Shown here in pieces: positions 1 to 10,702 of a stretch of 64,000 nucleotides of DNA (within the stretch, counting starts at the first letter, position 1; each line of letters starts with the position of its first letter). The DNA is from Mesorhabditis belari (lineage: Eukaryota > Nematoda > Chromadorea > Rhabditida > Rhabditidae): assembly GCA_958450365.1 (NCBI GenBank), contig CAUEEP010000733.1, forward strand, positions 3,141,001-3,205,000, read 5' to 3'. The notes under the pieces were generated by a model that was not told the origin of the DNA, ran no database searches, and worked only from the letters and a program-made list of their open reading frames with translations. Position numbers and translations under genes: made by a program.

Positions 1-246
1 TTCTAGCTCTTGTTTACTGGGATGATCTTGATTGGCTTCAAACGCACGAGTGATCTACAAACTCCAACTAACTAAAATCGATAATTGAAATCACTTACCG
101 TTGGAACGTATGTTGAAGAAGACAAAACCCAATTTAAAAGACTTGTGTCGATCGGCACGTATTGACTTTCTTCGTGTAGAAGGCTCGAGATGATTTGGAG
201 AACCTGTGTAAACTCACATATTACTACTTCTTTAGAAAAACAAACT
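1..246 (-). pseudogene. 3' fragment of a cyclin gene (third copy)
   Basis: On the minus strand this block matches the last three exons of the cyclin gene found in the inverted-repeat arms (31096-31412 and 36241-36557). The exon at 99-204 ends at a GTAAGT donor, and the final exon starts at 54 and runs off the window edge. Homology to the arms stops abruptly near 246, at the position of an intron donor in the arm copies, and the sequence beyond is unrelated. If the 42-nt intron used in the arms (here 205-246) is removed, this copy carries one extra base at the acceptor and the frame is lost; if that segment is retained the frame stays open. It has no upstream exons and is probably a dead duplicate. 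The identification rests on nucleotide similarity to the better-preserved copies in the same window. Confidence 0.7.
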
Positions 247-424
247 TGCCCCCCAACCCGTCTAGCCCCGTGGGCTTTTCCAAATGAATCCCAGTTCGCT
301 TCCGCTAGGCTTGTCGCCTTCTTGCCTGCTAAATCTTGAATACATACTCTCATTTCGACCGCACATTAGAAAAACTGAAACGGCACAACTTATTCAAAAG
401 ATAACGCAAGTCATCACTATACAT

Positions 425-618
425 AGCGAGTGTCCCCCCCTAGGGGGACACTTTTTTTCGACGTTTTTTGCTCATAACTTTCTTCAAACTTCATCAGATT
501 CATGAGATCATTAGATTTGTTTTAATGTAAGAAATAAAATGATAACTAAATCAGTCGAAAAAGTTAAGTTTGAAGAAAGTTATGGGCAAAAAGCATCGAA
601 AAAAAAGGGATAACACTC
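425..618. mobile_element. Foldback (MITE-like) element with ATAACTTTCTTC core
   Basis: The two ends are inverted copies of each other. The left half contains CATAACTTTCTTCAAACTT, the right half its complement, and both are flanked by TCGA plus A/T runs and GTGT...ACAC ends. No ORF is carried. The core resembles the foldback elements at 25378-25603 and 35090-35420. The rest of 247-761 shows no gene. Confidence 0.55.
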
Positions 619-761
619 GAAATGTATAGCAAATCACTTAAAATTGTTAGTTAGCGCATGATATACGCACCATCTCAACTAGAATGCTTTCTTATTTGCT
701 TGATTGAATGTGTTTTGATTTTGTTTTCCTTTTGGTCAGCTCAAAACTGCGAGTTTTAGGG

Positions 762-3700
762 ATGGAACGGGTTTTTGTCTGTGTCCGAGCACGTGATGGG
801 AACGATCGGGTGGTGGAAACGAGCGGCTCAACGGTCAAGTTGGAGAAAACCGACTACAAGATGGATAGAGCCTTTGACTGGACGACCTCACAGGTATTTA
901 TTTTCACAGTATAATAAAAAGTAGTTAGAGTACGGTTGTCAAACTAGACACCATGCAAAGGGTCCTAAACTAGTCTGCAAAAATCGTGCTTCTCTAAACT
1001 TTAATAATGCTTAAACTTGTCAAAACAACAAAGTCGATTTTTTTTATTCTTTTCCTTTAGGTAGACGTCTATGCAGCTTTAGGAAAGAAAGTTGTCGATG
1101 GAATCACGATTGGACTCAACGGAACAATATTTGCATACGGGCAAACTGGAAGTGGTAAGCTTTTGGCGCACGTTGTTAAAACTTTTGACTATTTTGAGTG
1201 AAAGCTTGTTTTAGGTAAAACGTACACGATGGTGGGCCCTTCACAAATTGATGACTTCTCTACTATCCAGGCCAACGATCAAGGCATAATTCCAAGGTGC
1301 ATCGACGATCTCTTCAGTTTTCTGAAAGCCAAGACCGACCAGGTTTGGATCTTTGAATAGTTATTAATCAACCCGTTTCTTTCTTAGCTGACCAAAGGCG
1401 AATTCCAAAGCGAAATGCACATCTGTTATGTGCAGCTGTATCAAGAGGAATGGTATGACTTGCTGGATGGAAACGTAAAGGTAAGGAAAGGTGCTCCTGA
1501 AAAAAAGTTTACTTTTGTTTAGCTTCAATTTCGTACATCGACGGGATTGAATGCCAAGCGGTTCAAGGTTACTTCGACAGCGGAAGCTCTGGAGGTAAGT
1601 AAATTTAATTTTAGATTAGCAAACTATTAGTTTAGCTTCTCTCCGAAGGATGGAATGCAAGAAAGACGGCGGAAACGAAGATGAACAGAGCATCGAGTCG
1701 ATCCCACTGCGTGTTCCTGATCGAGGTTATTTTGTGATAAAGATTTCACTTTTTGTTTCAGCTTACAACGGAAGAACTTATCGGCGACCTTGCGGAGCGG
1801 CGCACCTCAAAGCTACACCTCGTTGACTTGGCTGGATCGGAACGCATTGCACAAACTGGCGTGGAAGTAGGGTCCGAGCAGTTTAAAGAGGGAATCGCCA
1901 TCAACATAGTTAGTTTGCAAAAATTTGTTTTTACATTTGTGTCTAGAGCTTGACATGCCTTGCCCGTGTAATGCGGCAGCTGTCAGAAAAGAAGTCGGTC
2001 ATCAGCTACAGGGACTCGAAGCTCACTCTCTTCTTGAAGGATTCGCTTGGCGGAAAAGCGCGCACATCCATTGTTGTCACGGTTCATTCGGGGAAAAGGT
2101 TAGTTTGCTTTTCTATGTAGAAAATATTAAAATTTAGTTATTTGACGGACATCATATCTTCTTTGCAATTCGCTCGTGACTGCCGTACGATTGAAAACCA
2201 TCTCCAAGTACCATCTTTTAAAAATATATGCCAATTTTCTTTAGGTTAATATGGAAATTACTGGCAACACAGTGATGGCTTTGAGCAACAAAGTGAACAA
2301 CCTGAATCAGCAGTTCCAAGACGCACAATTAGGTACGTACTCATTTATTTACTTGTTTTACTTGTTTACTGTGTAGTTGTGATTTAGAATACAAAGCAAT
2401 GCTACAAAATCTTCAAGAAGAAAACCAAGAGTTAAAACAGTTGACGCTGAAACAGAGCGCCGAAATCGACGCTTGGAATTTAGGTGCGTAATCATTTACT
2501 TACTTATGTGTTGCTGTGATTTAGAATACAAAGCAATGCTACAAAAGCTTCAAGAAGAAAACCAAGAGTTAAAACAGTTGACGCTGAAACAGAGCGCCGA
2601 AATCGACGCTTCGAAAACAAAGCTTTGTTTTGAAGATGAGCGAGTTGTAAATTTATTATAACGGAATAAAAAAAAGTTGAAAGTTATAGGCTTTGCAAAC
2701 TCCAAAAGAATTTACCAAACGCCGCCGCCGCACTATATATCTGCCATCGGAAGAAGTTCGCCGATCCGTACAAAGAGCCCGAACACTCAACTTTAGCGAC
2801 GAAGAGGAAGTAGCAGCTCATATGTACATTGCTGAAAAAGTTTGACGCGTTGCAGCAATTAACTTAATGTTTTTTTAAGAACATGTTCTCATTTTCTCAG
2901 GAAGAAAACAAAGAGAATGATCTACAAATTGAGCTGAATTTGCATAGACAACTTATTGAAGAGAAAAATCAGGTAATGCAAACGTAATGTCTCATAGTTT
3001 ATCGTTTCTTCAGGAAATTCTCGCCCTAAAGGATCACGCAAATGCGATTCAAGCAGAAGCACAAATGAAGGTTGAAAGATTGACGAAGCAATTGGAGGAA
3101 GAACGTAGAATGACAAGCTGGCTAGAGAGAAACAACCTAGAGATCACGAAGCAGAATACAAATTTGATCAAGGAGGTATTTTATAAATATTTCTTGGTAC
3201 TACGCCGGTTGGGGGCGCTTTTTTTTCTTGAAAGACACTTTTTCTGGGGTAATTTTTAACGCTGATTTCGAATTTCAAGATCTGAAGCCCACTAAATACC
3301 GATTTGTCGAGGATGTTGAATGAACCACGAACTGAAGACATTTCGAGTCGATTGTTCCCATTGTTTGACCACACCGTGAGCAATGTCAGCATGGATGCCG
3401 TATTGATGGGGTAGAGATAGGCGGATTGAAAGGCTTTCTTTATGGTGATGTGGGTCGATTCGACGAACGTGCTAAGGAAGTAACCGATGTGGGGCTTGGC
3501 CCCTGATTGGCGGGGACGACATTGACGAGCATTGCACTCCCAGTGGTAGCCACTCTTGTGCGGGTATCGCTTCATGTTTGCTGTGTTGCAGACGGGGCAT
3601 GAACGCTTCTTGTGGAGGACACCCATGTGAGCCAACCAGTCGTAGAAACTTGTTAAGGCTTATTAGAGCGTAGCACTTTTAATCAACCTGACTAAAATTT

Positions 3701-6700
3701 GCATTTAAAGTGCCAAAAAGGAACATCTTAGAAGGACTTTTCTGAGATTAAAACTTATTTAGCGGACTTAATATGCTGAAATTCGGAATCAGCGTTAAAA
3801 ATTACCCCAGAAAAAATGTCTTTCTGCAAAAGAAAAAGTGTCTTTTGAAAAAAAGTGGGCCCCCAACCGGCGTCGTAAATCTTATCGTCGGGAACCTACT
3901 ATAATATGATTTCAAAGTACAAAACTTGTTAGAAATTGATAACAATATATTATATTTAGAACTCTTCCAACAATCTGCTCACTGGAAAGTTTAAGGATGA
4001 ATCCGTGGTTGAAAAGATTCCAAACTTCAAGGTATTATCGTTTTTTGTCATTTTCATTTAAAATTTAGCGAAAACCTTGTCCCACCGATGTCACACCCGC
4101 GACGACGACAAGCTCCAACAGTAATGTCTTCGACGACTTCGAGGGATCGTGTGACGGAAAGGACGCGAAAGTTGACAAGAAAGCTGAACGACCGAAAAAC
4201 GCGAAAAAGGAGAAGAGAGGTTGGGTGATTTGAAAGATGTTTTAAGATACGACTTCGGACTTCTGTAATTGATGTGTGCGATAGTAAGGTCAAAAATTGT
4301 TAATATTAACAGTGACTTGATTATTTAGAAAAACCAAAGCCGGCAGTTGAGCTAAATGGCAGGAAAGTGCCGCTGGCTGAAGAAACAAATGAAGCTCATC
4401 AAACCAACAAAGACGAAGCAGAGGCTCTTGGAAAAGCGATCGAGAAGAGGAGACAATTAAAGGAACGGTAAATTTTAAATTTTATTTTAAATTTTAATTG
4501 CCTTAAATCTGATATTCGAAGATCATTATGTACTTCAATTTTTACTTTATCTCATAGCTGCTATAGATCAAAATGTTTGTCTCGATGTCTACTTTAAAAC
4601 TGTAGAGACAACAGATTACAATCTTTTGGGTTTTCAAGAAAATGGCAACACAATGAATGAAAACACATCTTGTGCAATACTTTGTCCCTTTAAAGAAATG
4701 GGGTGTAATCAGTAAAGGACTTGTAACATGATTATCGAGACTTCATTGATATCGAGACCTCGATAAGGCCTCGATGGTCAAGTCTAGTAACTTGTAAATT
4801 CCAAGAACAAGCCCAATGTAACGACTGTCACCTAAATCGTGTCCTAATTACCGTAGCCGCGATTGGATTTGCGTTTATTAAAGGCGCTCGAACGAGAAAA
4901 TTGAGCTTTTTGCTTTTATTTTCAACTTTCAGAAAGTAAAAAAAAGTTTTAAAAAAGCCCCCCTCCAATAGAACGCCTCCTCTAATAGAACGCCTCCTCT
5001 AATAGAACGCCTCCTCTAATAGAACGCCTCCTCTAATAGAACGCCTCCTCTAATAGAACGCCTCCTCTAATAGAACGCCCGGGCGTTCAACTAAAGTATT
5101 TACGGTAAGAGTTAGTAGTTAAAGAAATTTAATTTATTCTTTATTTTAGTTACATCAGTCGTAAGCGTCCACCACGACCGAAAGTGCAAAAGACAAAGAA
5201 TGAACAGGAGACTCGCAAAAATCTTGAGGAGTTTCAACAGCAGAGTCAACGAGCTTTATCGCATAAGGTGAACTACAAAACTTGACTGAAATTTTTAGTT
5301 ATAGATGAATGCCGAGCTTTGTGGAAGTTGCGATATTGTCACGAAACAAGGTAGGCTTTCAACATATGCTTAGCCATTGATGTTTCTAGTTCGCCCACCA
5401 ATTCACAAAGAAGACGATCATAATGGTGAAAATATGGAGATTAATGAAGAATCCGATAACGTCGTATCGGCAACAAAGTGGAACCTGAGTGCTAGGAGAA
5501 GTGCCGATCCAAAAGAGTTGGTATTAGCAAAGAATTTTAAGGCCTTTTCAATCCCAATGATAATTTGAATTTTTTTTTGAAGATCGGATACTCGAATACA
5601 CCAATTAAAGAATTTAATTTTATTACTTTTAGAATAACCATCGAAGACGATGATGTTTGGATATCCGATTTACACGCACCAATGAATTGTACTCCAAAAA
5701 AAATCAAAACGATCGACGATAAGACTCTAAAAACATTTCAACGGTCATTTGCGGAGTTGGTGTTATTTTTATTGATTTAATTTATTTAAGCATTGATTTA
5801 GACTGTCAATTAACGAGGAAAGCGAAGTTGATTTGACGCCGACACGAAGAATGGACACTTCCAGAAATGTTCCAGAAAAGCCAGAAATCCTTCCTGCAGG
5901 GTATTGTTTTACGTGCAAACTATCTTGTGGCAACGAGAACTCTGTAACATCAAAACATTTCCTTGGCAACCCAAAGCCTTAACTGTAATAGTTTGAGGTA
6001 GATAAGGTTCGCTGCGGCACTATTCGAAGCTGAACATTTGAAAATCTAGGGTAAGGCCACCTCTTGGCTGGGATAGTTGAAGGTGCTTGATGAAATGAAT
6101 CGAGTGTGCAAACAATTGACTCAGCGGTTGTTTTTTATTCAATCGAATCGAATTGTGGGGATCTGATAAAATTCAATGCGGAAGTGTAGTTTGCAGTCAA
6201 CAACTGAGATAAAAGAGCGAAGTTTCAAAAGCTTAAGTCAGCAATCATAAGTGATATCTGTGCTTACAAGTTTAAGAGTTCATTAGTTTCATTAGTATAG
6301 CTTCTATGCTTAAACATTTTCACATTATATAATTTCAGTGTGGACATAGAATGTGACAAGAATGAATCGTTGGTCAAACAAGAGTCTTCTCAAAGTTCAG
6401 AACTGAACGACTTATTTGATGATCTTGTTGAAACGCCAAAAAAGTTTAATTCGTAGGCTTTAGAGTCATTCATTTGTCGTTAGAAAGGATGCCATAGTTC
6501 TATCCAGCTATAGCGCAGGTTGGCGTTGTTTTACTTTATTTGAAATTTGTGATACTTGTACTGGTATATTACTATTTTTACATTCACCTATTTTTTAGAA
6601 GCCTCTTAAATAATAAATTTATTGTGAAAGATTTGTTTTTTAGGCAAGGGTTTAGGGTATTTCAGATGATAAATGTTCTCGTCTATCGGACGGAAGTTAT

Positions 6701-6760
6701 TTGCGCTCTTCGAGTCTTTATGTTTCTCGCAAGAAAAGAAGCACATGTCGAGAAACATAG
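762..6760 (+). CDS. Kinesin-12 (KIF15/KLP-18-like) motor protein
   Basis: Microtubule motor, by family a plus-end-directed spindle kinesin. Exons: 762-893, 1061-1154, 1215-1342, 1388-1480, 1523-1594, 1636-1725, 1762-1908, 1947-2098, 2138-2207, 2245-2332, 2388-2483, 2525-2646, 2690-2839, 2901-2972, 3014-3175, 3960-4031, 4069-4219, 4329-4467, 5150-5267, 5305-5350, 5390-5520, 5583-5743, 5802-5900, 6339-6452, 6484-6518, 6666-6760 (943 codons with stop). P-loop GQTGSGKT at residues 71-78, switch I SSRSH near 193, switch II DLAGSER at 225-231, then YRDSKLT. The stretch after the P-loop (MVGPS, then GIIPR and LFSFL) resembles KIF15. A long coiled coil with little recognisable domain structure follows; C. 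elegans KLP-18 has a similar length. The start is the first ATG opening the motor fold. Splicing of exons 21-23 is uncertain: the only phase-consistent donor (5744) is weak. Exons 11 and 12 are tandem duplicates. Large introns hold a Merlin-like element and a 17-bp repeat. Confidence 0.85.
2388..2620 (+). repeat. Tandem exon duplication inside the kinesin gene
   Basis: Kinesin exons 11 (2388-2483) and 12 (2525-2646) begin with near-identical sequence of about 90 bp coding for the same coiled-coil segment ([18 protein letters not shown]). The short introns before each are also alike. Both copies keep the same phase, so the protein would carry about 30 repeated residues (roughly four heptads), and skipping exon 11 would keep the frame. 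Confidence 0.85.
3168..3635 (-). pseudogene. ISXO2-like (Merlin) transposase N-terminal remnant
   Basis: A 155-codon open frame. Its first 40 residues form a zinc-ribbon pattern (CPVC, then WEC and QC) followed by a helical segment, which is how ISXO2/IS1016-type transposases of Merlin elements in nematodes begin. The frame then runs into the element's own terminal repeat and out into the kinesin intron, so no DDE catalytic domain is present. It is best read as the transposase N-terminus left after internal deletion. Confidence 0.5.
3198..3877. mobile_element. Merlin/ISXO2-like DNA transposon, internally deleted
   Basis: Inverted termini: TACTACGCCGGTTGGGGG on the left and the complement of TACGACGCCGGTTGGGGG on the right, extending inward about 70 bp with CTGGGGTAATTTTTAACGCTGA. 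The element lies in the kinesin intron 3176-3959. It carries a transposase remnant on the minus strand. I could not see a clear target-site duplication. Confidence 0.6.
4851..5108. mobile_element. Foldback element with a 17-bp tandem repeat, in kinesin intron
   Basis: Bounded by TACCGTAG on the left and TATTTACGGTA on the right, the end type shared by several elements here. Inside, the unit AATAGAACGCCTCCTCT is repeated about seven times between about 4967 and 5083. The same AATAGAACGCCTCCT motif ends the foldback elements at 30459 and 37194, so the repeat grew from a terminal sequence of that family. Confidence 0.6.
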
Positions 6761-8384
6761 ATATTTTGTTGAAAAAAAGCGAAAAGGTAAAATAATGTTT
6801 TTGTTTGAGTTCTGGTGAGTTCCCTTATTCTTATCTAGGTCTTTGTACAAGGATCTGCAATTTTCGATAGAACTAGCCACAGATTCTTTAGACGTTGTAA
6901 GATTTAGCAGATTTATAGCTTAGAAATGTAAGTCTGTTAATGAAATGGTTGTCAAGCAAATCTATCCATTTTTTTTACTGTTGCTAGGTTTTTTGATGAA
7001 TGCTTTGTATCCCAATTTCTCGACAGACAACAATTTCATACATCAAAACGCTTCTTTTCTTGAGAATAGGCTCCATTTTTCGGGTTAGAATTCGAGCGTA
7101 TTGCGTGCGGGGGTTCTTTTTTCGTGAGTGAGCCCCCAGCTTTATGTGCTACCATGATTTAGAGGAGAAGAAAAGAGAACGCAAGAGACCTGCAAAAAAC
7201 TTCAAATGGTTCTAATTTAGCAGAACTTTAGCAGTTCAGAATGTTTTATGAGTGTTGATGTTCGTGCTGGGTGAAATGTGTTGACTGAATTACAATTAGC
7301 GGAATTTGAGTTTTTGGCTGTTCTTCTACAGGCTCACTTTTCATTTAGCTATAACGGGCTCACTTTGCATTTAGCTATAACAGGCTCACTTTCCATTAGC
7401 TCTATAATTTGGCTCATTGACTTATACATTTGTAACAGATTTCTGAGACAACCAAATCTTGATTCTGCTTATTAACTTTGTCCCGTATTGCATGAAGCCA
7501 TGAATCTAAATGACTTGCTTAGAGTTTAAAGCGTAAAAGTTAATTACAAATTTCAGCGTTTCTTCTTTCTTTAAAAGCTACATTTATATAAATTTTCGAA
7601 TGTTTTTCATTTGAAACCATCTCGTGTTCGCCCTTTTGATTTTTGCTCAATTGCACACATCTCAAATGGTCTCTTTCTTCTGAAATTCCCTCGACGCATC
7701 TCTTCCATCTCTTCCATTTTTGAGCTCTTTCTTTTTACTTCTTTTCCCTTTCTCTTTTCATCCATATAATCCGACCGCCCATCTAATGGATCCAAGCCAA
7801 AAGAAACCTTCAAAAAGTGTCAAGTGTCCACACCTTATCTATAGAAAATGCACATCATGGGTTTTTGCCTTAAGAATTGTTTTAACTAACGAAATTTCGA
7901 ATAGAATCCAATCTAATTGTTATTTGCATTAAAGAATGAAATCAAAATTTCAATTCTATCTGTTTTTTAAAGCTTAAACTCTTAAAATTTGTAAAAATTT
8001 GTAAAAATTTGTATTTGTACTGAAATTTGTACTTAAACGATAACCAAAATCATTCTTTCACCAAATTCACCTTTTCCACCAAGAAATCACTTTTAAATGC
8101 TTCGTTTCTCTTATCCTTTCTCCGCCCTTTCACCTCAGAGAAAAAAGTTTAAACTCACCCTTCGACCACATCGGTTTCAAATCATATTTTTTTCCAAAGA
8201 AAATCGCTCCCCTGAAATTTGATCTCCTCTTTTCTCACACACAATCTTTTCGCACCTGACTAAGCCACGTATATCCAAAGAATTTCCCCCCAACTAGATC
8301 CAAGACTTTTTCTGTTCTTGAAAGAAAAGATTGTTTTGTAGAAAGAGGTAAAGAAAAATGAATCTACTTATATATGATGAACAA
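6761..8384. other. No gene seen between kinesin and the first minisatellite
   Basis: AT-rich sequence with scattered short ORFs lacking family features. A short exon-like stretch (6839-6897, acceptor TATCTAG, donor GTAAGA) does not fit the frame of the kinesin's last exon. A small inverted GGGGG/CCCCC pair sits near 7109-7136. Pyrimidine-rich sequence around 7610-7750 and 8100-8290 looks like untranslated or spacer DNA. Confidence 0.4.
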
Positions 8385-8390
8385 AATTCG

Positions 8391-8540
8391 AGTAGTTGTT
8401 GCAATTGGTCTTTGAGAAGTAGTTGTTGTAGTTCGAGTAGTTGAAGTAGTTCGAGTGGTTGTTGCAATTGGTCTTTGAGAAGTAGTTGTTGTAGTTCGAG
8501 TAGTTGAAGTAGTTCGAGTAGTTGTTGCAATTGGTCTTCC
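8391..8540. repeat. 63-bp minisatellite, about 2.4 copies
   Basis: Units start at 8391, 8454 and 8517 with AGT(A/G)GTTGTTGCAATTGG. Each unit is built of smaller GTAGTT blocks. The unit length is a multiple of three, so two minus-strand frames stay open, giving low-complexity ORFs (Leu/Gln or Thr/Arg rich) that I treat as artefacts. Confidence 0.8.
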
Positions 8541-9514
8541 TGTGAAACCAAAAGCCAAGTACAAGATTCTCAAAAAATCACAAATTCCCAAAACCCTTGT
8601 TTCCAAGTTTTATCCAAGAACAAACACTGCCTTTGCTTTCCCCCAAATCCTCCACAACTCTTTGCGGCTATTCAATTTGCTTTCGAAAGATGGAGACAAA
8701 GTTGGAAAAACGAAAAATACCTTTTGAATTTTTATACGTTGCTGAGAATTCATGAGTTTTTTTAATAGAAAATTTGATGTTTACAAGTCTTTGTTTGAAT
8801 GTTTTGATGTTGTAATCGAAGTTCTTCTGGCTGGAATTCACACGATTTAGCTTGTTTCTCTAATATTGATCCCAATCTGCTGTTTTTTTTGGTTTTTTGT
8901 TGGAATTGGTAGTGATTTATCAATTGCATCCACCCCCAGGTCTTTTTCGAAAAACTTTCAAGGCAATGGAAAAAGCAAAAGAAAAAAAGAAAAGAAACAG
9001 TTGGTTGATGGACAAAGACTAGACCAAAGAGATGATTTTTGAGATCAGACTTTCAGTCCCTAGATCAAAGCTCACGTTTTGATGATTGATGAATTTTAAA
9101 ACTCGTTATTTTCTTAGTTTGATCATTTGCTTCTATTAAGCTTGCAAGGCCAGCAACCAAGACGCCACCGGCCGCCTAGCAGCTCACTTGGCCTGCCATT
9201 AGCTCAAGGGGCACTTGGCCTTGTCCTATTAAGCTTGCAAGGCAGAACCAAGACAGCAGCTTTCACTTGGCCTTGTCTAAGCCTGTCTAAGTTTACTGCT
9301 GATACAAAAAAAACCTGAAAAGCCAGGTAATAAACTTTACTTTTAATCTGATCAGGTTTAGTCTGGCTTACAGTTAGAGCCTCATTCGGATCTTTCATTA
9401 GAGTTAGCTGTTGTGTATTGTACTACAAATGTGTTTATAGTATTGATTGCTAGCTTCTAGTTTCCCTTAACAAGCCTTAAGTTTCCCTTAACGAGCCTTA
9501 AGCCTTAACCAAGT

Positions 9515-9668
9515 GTACTTCTCTAGTCTACTCCTCTAGTCTACTTCTCTAGTCTACTCCTCTAGTCTACTTCTCTAGTCTACTTCTCTAGTCTACTTCT
9601 CTTGTCTACTCCTCTAGTCTACTCCTCTAGTCTACTCCTCTAGTCTACTTCTCTTGTCTACTTCTCTA
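9515..9668. repeat. 12-bp minisatellite (CTCTAGTCTACT)
   Basis: About twelve copies of a 12-bp unit with C/T variation. The region 8541-9514 upstream holds no gene I can support; 9132-9240 contains two partial copies of a CTATTAAGCTTGCAAGGC segment. Confidence 0.8.
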
Positions 9669-10216
9669 AACTTATCTCAAAAAGTTTCTGATCGATAGAA
9701 TCAATAAAATAAAAACATTGTTGACATGTAATTAACTGTTTGAAATCTTTTATTAAACTTATTCTTTCTTTTGAAATCTCAAAAATCTTTCACTTCGAGC
9801 GGAAGTGCCAATTTAAAGCAATTTTGAGGAAATTGAAGATTTAGAGAAAAGCGAGGAAATTGTTCAGTTCCCAAAATATCTTTTGCTATAAACTTATACT
9901 TTTTAGTAATCTATGATGAATTATTATTTGAAATGACTTAAAGAATCAAAATTTAGCTTTAATTGAGCTACTTTGTGCTCAAAAATGAGTCTCAAAAAAG
10001 TCTTTCTGAGTCCCCAATCTTCCAACTTGAGCGTCTCAAGAATGAACAATTGAGTGTCAATTGTAAGTCAATTGTACTAGGAAAGTTTGCAATTCTTAAG
10101 CACAAAGTTTATTTGGATCACTTTGAAAATATTAGATCAAAATTCTGCATATTTTTCTAAACCATTCAAATCTTATTGTTTCTCAAATTGATCTTCAATT
10201 CACAAATTTCCCCATT

Positions 10217-10425
10217 GGCTCATCTGTGCTTCTGTGGCTCATCAGTGGCTCATCTGTGCTTCTATGGCTCATAAGTAGCTCATCAGTGCTTCTGTGGCTC
10301 ATCAGTGGCTCATCTGTGCTTTCGTGGCTCATAAGTAGCTCATCAGTGCTTCTGTGGCTCATCAGTAGCTCATCTGTGCTTCTGTGGCTCATCAGTGGCT
10401 CATCAGTGGCTCATCAGTGGCTCGT
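10217..10425. repeat. 30-bp minisatellite (GGCTCATCAGTGGCTCATC)
   Basis: Units of 30 bp, themselves two diverged 15-mers, repeat about seven times. Both strands stay open in at least one frame (minus: MSHRSTDE-type repeats). The array lies just upstream of the channel gene. Nothing suggests it is translated. Confidence 0.8.
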
Positions 10426-10702
10426 TTCCTTCAAACATTCCTTCCTTATTTAATTTTTGATGCTTTAAGTGAAAAAAGATTTATTTTATACTTTCAACAC
10501 TTTTAACTCAATTGAATTTGGGAACTCTTTCATCTTTTTTTCCTAAAGAAATCTTTCTCTTTGTAGGTGTTCAAGAGAAAACTCTAAATTGGTTTTCATT
10601 TAGTGAGTTTTTCGAATTCAACAACTCTTTCATCAATATCTTTAAAAGCTTTTTGTTTTAAAACATTTCTAGATTCTTTTCTGTGATGCTTTGGTGGTAA
10701 CG

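Noticed and set aside
8294..8606. Minus-strand Gln/Leu- and Thr/Arg-rich ORFs
   Set aside because: 63-bp minisatellite; two overlapping frames equally open, no family features.
10195..10453. Opposed ORFs with MSHRSTDE-type or Leu/Ser repeats
   Set aside because: Product of a 30-bp minisatellite whose unit is a multiple of three.
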